Positions 8,368 through 15,924 of a stretch of 64,000 bases of DNA are shown here, piece by piece. Made by a program: the position numbers and the translations under genes. The stretch's first letter is position 1; each line of letters opens with the position of its first letter. The DNA is taken from the NCBI GenBank assembly GCA_964489955.1, contig CAZBAV010000018.1, positions 1 through 64,000 on the forward strand, read 5' to 3'. The notes below the pieces were generated by a model. It saw only the letters and a list, made by a program, of their open reading frames with translations, made no database searches and was not told where the DNA came from. The stretch comes from Leadbetterella sp964489955. GTDB lineage: Bacteria; Bacteroidota; Bacteroidia; Cytophagales; Spirosomataceae.

Positions 8368-11300
8368 TTAAAAAGTAATTTGTAAGCCTGCAGAATAACT
8401 TTTTTGGAAAGGATAGGTCATTCCGTTTCCTGACCGTGAAGGACTGGAAGCAGGGTTTGTATATAAGTTTTGGTTCAGGGTTTCAGGGTCAAAATAACGC
8501 TTCACAGCCGACCATGTAGCTAAGTTTTCTGCACTGAAATAAATCCTTAAACTCTGAACTCCCAGTTTTTGGGTAAAGACTGGAGGTACGCTATATCCTA
8601 CAGATAAATTCTTTAATCTTAAGTAAGCAGCATTTAGCATGTAGTTTGTTTGTGGTATGGCCAGACCCATAGCCTGGTCTATACGGGTTCCTAAGTTTAC
8701 ATCTGCCATCCAAGACTGTAATATCGGGTAAGCGGCATCGTGGTTTTGTTCTGCTAAGCCCAAAGCTAAGTAAGACAAGGAATGTTTAGCACGGTCTATG
8801 TCAGAATCTGAAGTTGGTCTGTAGAAGTCAAACAAGTGATTATAAATACCACCATATGGCTGTTGGTAGAAACCCCAGTACAGGTAGTCGTTCGGATAGT
8901 AGTCACGTTTTCCTACTCCCTGGAAAAACGCCCTAAGGTCAAACCCTTTCCAATTGGCATTTAGATCAACCCCAAACTGGTACCTTGGAGTAGAGTTACC
9001 TATAATTTTTAAATCTTTGGTGTCATCCAGGGTGTAGCCTTTGTCTATAACGCCATCGTTGTTTTGGTCTACATATTTAGGCCAGCCCGGTACAATACTA
9101 AGTGCTCCCCAAGGAATAATAGCGGTTTGGTTTAATTGGGCAATCTCCTCCTCGGACTTAAACAGTCCGTTGTTTACCAGACCCCATATTTCGCCCATAC
9201 GCATACCTTCATAGTACTGAAGTATACTTCTGTTAGGGTTATCGAACTTGGTAATGGTAGAGTAGGAGTCAGAGAGCATTAGTTTAATACTAAAGTCTAG
9301 TTTATCTCCCGCTAATGTGGTCTTGTCTCTATAGCCTACAGAGAGTTCCCAGCCGTTTGTCCTTAGGTCTGCTGCGTTTTGGTTAGGTTCAGATGCTCCT
9401 AAAACAGAGGGAAGCTGACGACCCAGAGTTAACATACCCAAGGTTTTTCTTATATAATAGTCAAAAGAGGCATTGAATTTGTTTCCGAAAGCATTCACAT
9501 CTAACCCCACGTTTGTAGTATTAACTTTTTCCCATGAATAGGCATCTGAAACCAATGCAGGAGAGTAAATGGAAAGTGGCCTTTTGCCTCCTATTAAATA
9601 GCCGGACTCATAGGTAGACATGGAAGGGAGATAGCCGTAGTTAGAAACGGATTGATTTCCAAGCTCACCATACGATGCCCTAACTTTTAGAAGGTCTAAC
9701 CAAGTTACAGAGGATAAAAAGTTTTCCTTGCTCAATAACCAGGCTACGGAGCCGGAAGGAAAGAACCCAAATCTGTTCTCTTTCGGGAAACGAGAAGAAC
9801 CATCGTATCTACCATTAAGCTCCACAATATATTTGTCCGCAAAAGTGTAGTTTAATCTATAAAAAGCTCCTCTTAAAGCATATGTGTTTATTCCTTCGCT
9901 TACAGATGGAATACCAGTGGCTAGTTGTATAGTAGGAAATGACTCAGATATTAAGCCCGTTTTCTCTGCTACAAATGACTCATATCTATAGTCTTCCTGG
10001 TTAAAGCCAAGGATACCACTTAGGAAATGCTTATTAAATTGCTGGTTATAACTTGTGTAAAGGTTATACACATTATAGTATGAGAAACCGGCCTCTCTGT
10101 ATGCCGAGTTTTGTCCTTCAGTACGGATGTCACCCGGGCCAAATCCAATCTGGTATTGTTTAGTGTACCAGTTGTAATTCATAGAGTTACGCTGGAACGT
10201 ATAATCTCCATTTATTTTCCAGATGTTTTTTACCAAACTAAGCTCGGCATTAAATGTGGACTGGAGATCCAGACGCTTATTGTCACCAACTCCTCCATTT
10301 ACAATTCTTGCAGAGATACGTCCTGCATCTGAGTTCGCCCAACTTCCATCTGGGTTGGTATCATAAGAAGTAGGAAACACATTGTAAATCTCGGATAAAC
10401 TATATTGCGAAGGTTGCTTTCTTACACTATTACCAATATTTGTGTTGTTTCCTAAAGTAAGGAAATCGGTAAGTTTATACGTAACTTTTGACCGGATAGT
10501 TTTTCTTTCAAAATAGTCATCGGCTAAAGTGATGGGAGAGTTCTGGCGGTTAAAGTTACCACTCAAATAGTAGCTTACCTTATCGGTTGATCCGGAAATG
10601 GCTAGCTCGTGATTATGCGTGAAGTTCCAGTCAGAAAGGAAATGGCGGGTCCAGTCACGGTTACCCATATACTCCCACAAGTTAGGGTTAGAAGGGTCTA
10701 TACGTACACCCGGCACTCCGTTAGGGTTATCAGACCTGTCTTTTGCATACTTGTAAAACTGCTCAGAATAATTTACGTTATCCCAGGGAGTATTGTCTGT
10801 AGAAAGTTCTAACAATCTGGAGAATACATAAGGGTCTACCACTTTACTGGGGATAACCGTAGGTGTATTAAAAGTGAAGTTGTTATTGTAAGATATTTTT
10901 AGTCCGCCTTTTCCTGATTTTGTGGTAATAAGTATCACTCCAAAGGAAGCCCTTGCACCATAAATAGCAGCGGCAGATGCATCTTTTATAACAGAGAAAG
11001 ACTCAATGTCATAAGGCGAAATACGGTTTAGTTCTGAAGAGCTTACCGGTACGTTGTCTATCAGAATAAGTGGATCCCCACCATTTATTGAAGTTATACC
11101 CCTGATGTTAATGCTTGCAGCTTCACCGGGAGCTCCAGAATTAAAACGGATGTTAAGGTTGGGAACCATACCCTGCAAACCCTGGGATATGTTGGCAATA
11201 GGCCTACTTTCTAGAACTGCTCCGCTTACGTAATCTACCGCACCGGAAAGGTTCACTTTTTTGTTTGTGCCGTAACCCACCACCACTAGCTCGTCCAGGG

Positions 11301-11616
11301 CGGAGGTCTGTAGCTCAAGCTTAAACTCTTTTTGGGAATTATAAGTTATGACTAGTTTATCATAACCGACAAACGAGATTTCGAGCTGGTCTCCTTTCTC
11401 GCCTGTCAGCTTAAAATTTCCATCGGTATCTGTTTGGGTGGCTATTCCGGTTCTAAGGTTCTTTACTATTGCACCAATAACCGGCTGGGATTGCTCATCC
11501 AAAACTTTCCCTTCAATGTCTACGATTCGGGCGTATGATCCGCCTGATGACCTCCCTTGAGATTGGAAATGGAGGAAAAAGCAGAGAAAACATAACAATA
11601 AAGTAGATTTTTTCAT
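8368..11616 (-). CDS. SusC/RagA-family TonB-dependent outer-membrane receptor
   Basis: This 1082-residue protein has a signal peptide and an N-terminal carboxypeptidase-regulatory-like domain (about 30-115, GKVLDEQSQPVIGAIVKN through SFVGYDKL). A TonB-box-like DELVVVGYG near residue 110 is followed by the plug (VLIT/IKDASAAAIYGARASFGVILITTKSG) and a long beta-barrel ending in an aromatic C-terminus (SAGLQITF). It imports a substrate handed over by the SusD lipoprotein using TonB energy. It is the first gene of the SusC-SusD-metallophosphoesterase-phosphodiesterase operon. No FecR/sigma pair and no hybrid two-component regulator lies next to it, and it has no extra N-terminal signalling domain, so its regulator is not visible here. 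No glycoside hydrolase is present, which argues for a phosphoester rather than a glycan substrate. Confidence 0.93.
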   Translation of the reverse strand: MKKSTLLLCFLCFFLHFQSQGRSSGGSYARIVDIEGKVLDEQSQPVIGAIVKNLRTGIATQTDTDGNFKLTGEKGDQLEISFVGYDKLVITYNSQKEFKLELQTSALDELVVVGYGTNKKVNLSGAVDYVSGAVLESRPIANISQGLQGMVPNLNIRFNSGAPGEAASINIRGITSINGGDPLILIDNVPVSSSELNRISPYDIESFSVIKDASAAAIYGARASFGVILITTKSGKGGLKISYNNNFTFNTPTVIPSKVVDPYVFSRLLELSTDNTPWDNVNYSEQFYKYAKDRSDNPNGVPGVRIDPSNPNLWEYMGNRDWTRHFLSDWNFTHNHELAISGSTDKVSYYLSGNFNRQNSPITLADDYFERKTIRSKVTYKLTDFLTLGNNTNIGNSVRKQPSQYSLSEIYNVFPTSYDTNPDGSWANSDAGRISARIVNGGVGDNKRLDLQSTFNAELSLVKNIWKINGDYTFQRNSMNYNWYTKQYQIGFGPGDIRTEGQNSAYREAGFSYYNVYNLYTSYNQQFNKHFLSGILGFNQEDYRYESFVAEKTGLISESFPTIQLATGIPSVSEGINTYALRGAFYRLNYTFADKYIVELNGRYDGSSRFPKENRFGFFPSGSVAWLLSKENFLSSVTWLDLLKVRASYGELGNQSVSNYGYLPSMSTYESGYLIGGKRPLSIYSPALVSDAYSWEKVNTTNVGLDVNAFGNKFNASFDYYIRKTLGMLTLGRQLPSVLGASEPNQNAADLRTNGWELSVGYRDKTTLAGDKLDFSIKLMLSDSYSTITKFDNPNRSILQYYEGMRMGEIWGLVNNGLFKSEEEIAQLNQTAIIPWGALSIVPGWPKYVDQNNDGVIDKGYTLDDTKDLKIIGNSTPRYQFGVDLNANWKGFDLRAFFQGVGKRDYYPNDYLYWGFYQQPYGGIYNHLFDFYRPTSDSDIDRAKHSLSYLALGLAEQNHDAAYPILQSWMADVNLGTRIDQAMGLAIPQTNYMLNAAYLRLKNLSVGYSVPPVFTQKLGVQSLRIYFSAENLATWSAVKRYFDPETLNQNLYTNPASSPSRSGNGMTYPFQKSYSAGLQITF

Positions 11617-11800
11617 ATCATTTAGGTAGTTTTAATTTTGTCGTAAAATTATTGTTCACAGTTAGTTACAATACCTTTATCCTATTAAATTACCGTTAAA
11701 TGTAAACTAAATTTTTATTAAAAAAATCATATTGTTAAAAAAGTAGTTTCTAATTTGTATTTTAAGGCACGTAAATTAGAAACTATTCTGCTGCATATTT

Positions 11801-12484
11801 TTATGCCTCAAACTCTTCACCCACTTCAGGCAGTTTGAGTGTTTTACCCGAATCAGCAAAAGCTTTTTTAGCCGTTTCGTGATCAATGTTTATGGGAGGA
11901 AAAGAATCATAATGGCAACCTACAATGTTATCACATTCAATAAAGTCCGATGCTATTATCGCGTCTTCATAACCCATTGTGAAATAATCTCCGAGTGAAA
12001 GAATAGCAAAGTCGAGTTTGGGACATGTTAAGGGAATTAACTTCATGTCTAAAGTAAGAGCCGTGTCGCCAGAATAATAAAAGCAGGTTTGGTCATCCCA
12101 AAACACAAAACCCATAGGGTTACCGCCATAGCTATTATCAGGCAGCATGCTAGAGTGTACGGCATTTACAACCTTAAAGGAGAACGTATCTAATTTGAGC
12201 TTTCCACCCGTGTTCATGCCATGACCGCTGATACCCATAGGTTGTATAAACTTGGTCATAATATCAAAACTGGTAATGACCTGTGCACCAGATTGCTTGG
12301 CTATTTGTTCCAAATCTTTCAGGTGGTCTGCATGGCCATGTGATAGGAAAATATAATCAGGGTTTATGTCTTCTACTTTTATATGCTGAGCAATAGGATT
12401 ACCACTAATAAAAGGGTCAAGAAGGATTTTTTTTCCCGCAAAATGAATCATAAAACACGAATGTCCGAAATACTGGAGTTTCAT
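11801..12484 (-). CDS. UPF0173-type metal-dependent hydrolase (metallo-beta-lactamase fold)
   Basis: The 227-residue protein starts MKLQYFGHSCF and carries the metal motif LSHGHADHLKDL (HxHxDH form), then NAVHSSMLPD, YYSGDTAL and a late GCHYDSFPPI. These are the ligand positions of the small UPF0173 branch of the metallo-beta-lactamase superfamily. It has no signal peptide, so it is cytoplasmic. The physiological substrate of the family is not settled. It stands alone, with 184 bases to the SusC start and 303 to the YceI gene. Confidence 0.88.
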   Translation of the reverse strand: MKLQYFGHSCFMIHFAGKKILLDPFISGNPIAQHIKVEDINPDYIFLSHGHADHLKDLEQIAKQSGAQVITSFDIMTKFIQPMGISGHGMNTGGKLKLDTFSFKVVNAVHSSMLPDNSYGGNPMGFVFWDDQTCFYYSGDTALTLDMKLIPLTCPKLDFAILSLGDYFTMGYEDAIIASDFIECDNIVGCHYDSFPPINIDHETAKKAFADSGKTLKLPEVGEEFEA

Positions 12485-12787
12485 AAAAAAGATTGTTTTT
12501 TTGACACTAAAATAGGTAATCTTTTTGGGTTTGTAGAAACTTGGGAAGTTGTCGGAATTTCTATTAGTTCACTTACTACATTAAAATAGTGCTTTACATT
12601 TATAGAAATTTCTTCACCACCCTATCTCGGTAGGTTGAATCTTACGTCTTTTTTGCTCTATTTCATTTCGTTTAAATTCACAATTTGGGTTAAAACAAGT
12701 TTTTAGAAAGTATTTTACTACGATAAAAAATGTATATGGAGATGATCGTGGTATAATCATTGTTTAGAAACGGATACATTAAAAAGA
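12485..12787. other. Intergenic stretch without recognised genes
   Basis: About 300 A+T-rich bases separate the UPF0173 gene from the YceI gene. I see no convincing ORF, hairpin terminator or repeat. It should hold the promoter of the UPF0173 gene and the end of the YceI transcript. Confidence 0.6.
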
Positions 12788-13324
12788 TCATAACACCACT
12801 TTTATATCTAGCCGGATTTCATCATCTACCAACGTGTTTTTTAAACGGTCTCCTTTATAGTTAATTCCCCATTTTGTACGGTCTAAAGCCAAATTAGCAG
12901 TGTATAGGTTTTTCTCTTGCTTTATTTGGAACTGAACATTTCGGGTAATACCCTTTATAGTCAGTTTCGCGTGGGCTAAACCGGTTTTGCTTATTCTAGC
13001 AATGCTTAGAGAGGCATAGGGGTGTTTTTTTAGATGGAAGAAACTATCTGATTTAAGGTGCTTTGTGAAATTCTGTTTTGCAATGGTTTCAGAGTTGGGG
13101 AAATCACTAGGCTCTAAGCTGTCTATATCTACCAGAAAGTGTCCGCTTATTGGTTTGTTTCCCGAAAATCGTAAATAGCCCTGAGAAAAGTACAGCTTAC
13201 CTTCTCTCTTTTGTACACCAAACATACCTGTGCCACGCCATGTTATATTTGAACTCATTAAGTTTATATTCTGCACAGACTCAGTCTGGCCCAATAGGAG
13301 TAAAATTAGAATGTACTTAATCAT
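12788..13324 (-). CDS. YceI-like periplasmic lipid-binding protein
   Basis: The 178-residue sequence matches the YceI lipocalin-like pattern: NITWRGTGMFGVQKREG early, GHFLVDIDSLE in the middle, HLKSDSFFHLKKHPYASL, then LTIKGITRNVQF and the late DRTKWGINYKGD block. A short hydrophobic N-terminus (MIKYILILLLLGQTES) probably acts as a signal peptide. Family members bind isoprenoid-like amphiphiles in the periplasm. The start overlaps the end of the dioxygenase-like gene by 8 bases, so the two are very likely co-translated and may act on the same hydrophobic compound (inference). Confidence 0.85.
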   Translation of the reverse strand: MIKYILILLLLGQTESVQNINLMSSNITWRGTGMFGVQKREGKLYFSQGYLRFSGNKPISGHFLVDIDSLEPSDFPNSETIAKQNFTKHLKSDSFFHLKKHPYASLSIARISKTGLAHAKLTIKGITRNVQFQIKQEKNLYTANLALDRTKWGINYKGDRLKNTLVDDEIRLDIKVVL

Positions 13325-13925
13325 AATCTGGAATGTTTAGTCCAAGAATAATGTCTCTTTTTACTTTTAAAACTCCGTTTTTAAGAAAGGGTGTCACTAT
13401 TCCGTTTCCACCTCTGTGGTTTTGCTTTTTTCTAAAGTGTTCTGTGAGCAAAGGGTCATCATCAAAAAGTAAATCATCTAGGTAATAGGGGATGGTGTTT
13501 GGCTCTTTTACAGTAAAATGTATGTGTTGGGGTTCTGAGTGGTCAGGATATGCAGCAGGGCGAAATGTAAGGAACATGTATTTTCCTGTGGCATCGGTTT
13601 TTGTCCAGCCTCTGTGGATTCCATGTCTTTTTGCCCAGTCGGTTTCTCCACCTATGGTTTCATAAAGCCCTTGTCCATTGGTGTGATAAATATAGACTAC
13701 TACATCAGGGGCTGGAGTCTTTCCATCTCTTTGATAGACGGTTCCATGTACCTGTAATGACGGTTTGTGTTGATTCCAATAAGGGAGGGTATCTGAGGGA
13801 GTTAATTTCCTTGAGCCATATTCATACAAGGCTTCGCAACCTTCGCATGGGCCGCCAACTTTGCGTATTTGGCTTTGGCATGATAATACGGTAAGGAACA
13901 ATAGGATAGAAGATATGCTTTTCAT
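13317..13925 (-). CDS. Intradiol-dioxygenase-like lipoprotein
   Basis: I chose the ATG at 13925 (MKSISSILLFLTVLSCQSQ) because it gives a lipobox, TVLSC; a start 7 codons earlier is possible. The fold is that of protocatechuate 3,4-dioxygenase/catechol dioxygenase: a beta entry HGTVYQRDGKTPAPDVVVYIYHTNGQGLY (shown here only by its key parts: VYIYHTN and GLYE), GWTKTDATGKYMF, and AAYPDHSEPQHIHF. The four expected Fe(III) ligands, two Tyr (in GLY and AAYP) and two His (HIH), are all present. The cell location is unusual for the classic cytoplasmic enzymes. It may cleave an aromatic outside the cytoplasm. It overlaps the YceI gene and follows the membrane LytTR gene by 75 bases. Confidence 0.82.
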   Translation of the reverse strand: MKSISSILLFLTVLSCQSQIRKVGGPCEGCEALYEYGSRKLTPSDTLPYWNQHKPSLQVHGTVYQRDGKTPAPDVVVYIYHTNGQGLYETIGGETDWAKRHGIHRGWTKTDATGKYMFLTFRPAAYPDHSEPQHIHFTVKEPNTIPYYLDDLLFDDDPLLTEHFRKKQNHRGGNGIVTPFLKNGVLKVKRDIILGLNIPDYD

Positions 13926-14000
13926 CTTTGTTTTTTTTTGATGCAAAGATGTGGTAACAAAATCTTATGAAATGGCAGGAATAGCCAAGACGATGACTTT

Positions 14001-14735
14001 TTAGGCTAAGCCGATTAGTGATTTTTTAAAATCTGCAGCAAAGTTCCGGCTCAAGCGTATTTCTTGTCCGTTTTCTAAGACTATATCATAGTCGCCATTT
14101 AGCCGCGACTTGTATGAAACCACTTTTTGGAGATTTACAATTGCCGATTTATGGACTTGCATGAAAACTTCTGGCAGTTCGGTTAGTATACCTTTGAGCG
14201 TGGCATTGTGAAGGTGTTTTGCGTTTTTGGTATGAAGGGTAAGATAGGGAGCATCAGTTTGGATATACAAAATATCATCTATTGGTATTAGAATACGGCT
14301 CCTGCCAACTTGGACCAAAAGGTTCTTATGCGTGTGGGGTTTGGTTTTCTTTTCATTTCTATACACGTAATAGCCTATTAAACTGTACGCAATTACATAT
14401 TTGTAAAAATCATTACTGATGGTGTAAGTCATCATTTTGGGAAGGCTATAGTGCCCACTATAAAATAGAAAAGAGATGATGCTTACAGAAGCAGTATAAA
14501 ATAAGAAATGTAAGCTCATCGCCATTGTTACAAAATATAAAAGCGAGCCGGCAAACCTTCTTGATACTAATGTAGCGGGCAAAAACCACAGCCAAAAAGA
14601 GTTGAAAAGCACCGACTCCGAAATGTAAAAGGAATACTGGTTTCTTACGGATAGTAGATAGTCTTGTAAGGTTACCACCACCAATAGAGCCATAAAAAGA
14701 TATGGCAGGTTTCTATGTTTTAGAGTGACATCCAT
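14001..14735 (-). CDS. Membrane-bound LytTR-domain transcription regulator
   Basis: The N-terminal half (residues about 10-120) holds four hydrophobic helices. The C-terminal half (about 140-244) is a LytTR DNA-binding domain: RILIPIDDILYIQTDAPYLTLHT, then FMQVHKSAIVNL and the terminal RLSRNFAADFK. There is no receiver domain, so it is not a classic response regulator. It belongs to the common Bacteroidota type in which a membrane part is fused straight to LytTR. It lies upstream of the dioxygenase-like and YceI genes in the same direction, which makes them plausible targets. Confidence 0.87.
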   Translation of the reverse strand: MDVTLKHRNLPYLFMALLVVVTLQDYLLSVRNQYSFYISESVLFNSFWLWFLPATLVSRRFAGSLLYFVTMAMSLHFLFYTASVSIISFLFYSGHYSLPKMMTYTISNDFYKYVIAYSLIGYYVYRNEKKTKPHTHKNLLVQVGRSRILIPIDDILYIQTDAPYLTLHTKNAKHLHNATLKGILTELPEVFMQVHKSAIVNLQKVVSYKSRLNGDYDIVLENGQEIRLSRNFAADFKKSLIGLA

Positions 14736-14839
14736 TTTATTCTAAATTTAGAAAATGTGGGTCGTAAGGTAAAAAAGATCCCGAAGCTGTTATTTTGCAA
14801 TAACCTATAGTTCTCCTACATCATCTCTGGTTATGACAT

Positions 14840-15856
14840 TTAAAACGCTACTAGTACCCTAAAAGTGTTTCCGGTATTGTTTACCCAGTTTTGCATTTCT
14901 ATTCCGGCCTCTTCTGGTCTACATATTTTGGTAATAAGTTGGTCCACAGGGCATGTCTTCTTTTTAAGATAGTCTATAACGGCTTCAAAATCTTCCGGAG
15001 TAGCATTTCTAGAACCCCTTATGTCTATTTCTTTTTGTACAAAAAGCTTGGTTTCAAACGGAATTTCTGATTTGGCGTAACCGATATATACTACCCGCCC
15101 GGTAAATGCTACCTCATTCACAGCCATTTGGTAGGTTGCAGGGGCACCTACCGCCTCTATGACTACATCAGGGCCAAAGCCACATGTTATTTCCTGCAAA
15201 GCTTGGTGTACGTCTTCTACTGCTGAGTTTATAGTGAACTCTGCACCCAATTGGCGAGCCAAACTTAGTTTATTGTCATCCAAATCCATAGCTATAACCT
15301 TAGCTCCACGTAATGTAGCACCCACTATTGCTCCTACACCAATCATCCCGCAACCTATAACTAGAACAAAATCTGTGCTAGTTACAGCACCTCTGCTAAC
15401 AGCGTGAAATCCCACACTCATGGGTTCTACAAGGGCAGATTCTTTGGTGTTAAGTGAGTCCAGAACTATTACTTTTTGCCAAGGTAATACAATGTACTCG
15501 CTCATGGCTCCGTTCCGCTGCACACCCAAAGTCTCATTGTTTTTACAAGCATTTGTACGGCCATTCCGGCATGAAGAACAGTTTCCGCAGCTGGTGTATG
15601 GATTAACGGTGCAGGTCATTCCTTCCTGTATATGATTGGGAACACCACTTGTCACTTTCACTACAGAAGCACCTATTTCGTGTCCAGGAATTACGGGATA
15701 TTTCACCATTGGATTTTTGCCCAAGTAGGTATTAAGATCCGAACCGCAGAAGCCTACATAATCTATCTTTAATAATACCTGTCCTGGCTCCGGATTAGGT
15801 ACTGGTAATTCTACAAGTCCAATCTCTCCTGCCTGTAGTATCTTTACTGCTTTCAT
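14840..15856 (-). CDS. Zinc-dependent medium-chain alcohol/polyol dehydrogenase
   Basis: This 338-residue MDR-family enzyme carries the catalytic zinc ligands FCGSD (Cys) and PGHE (His-Glu), the structural zinc cysteines CGNCSSCRNGRTNAC and a Rossmann loop VIGCGMIGVGAI followed by an acidic residue in AMDLDD, which favours NAD. It resembles sorbitol/threonine/galactonate-type dehydrogenases of sugar catabolism; the substrate cannot be fixed from sequence. No sugar genes flank it, but a fucose permease and mutarotase occur about 41 kb away. It is separated by 68 bases from the phospholipase gene upstream. Confidence 0.85.
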   Translation of the reverse strand: MKAVKILQAGEIGLVELPVPNPEPGQVLLKIDYVGFCGSDLNTYLGKNPMVKYPVIPGHEIGASVVKVTSGVPNHIQEGMTCTVNPYTSCGNCSSCRNGRTNACKNNETLGVQRNGAMSEYIVLPWQKVIVLDSLNTKESALVEPMSVGFHAVSRGAVTSTDFVLVIGCGMIGVGAIVGATLRGAKVIAMDLDDNKLSLARQLGAEFTINSAVEDVHQALQEITCGFGPDVVIEAVGAPATYQMAVNEVAFTGRVVYIGYAKSEIPFETKLFVQKEIDIRGSRNATPEDFEAVIDYLKKKTCPVDQLITKICRPEEAGIEMQNWVNNTGNTFRVLVAF

Positions 15857-15924
15857 GTAATCTTATAATTTCCTCTAATATCATGGATGTTTGCCAAAAG
15901 AACCAATAAAATGGTTTGAAAATG

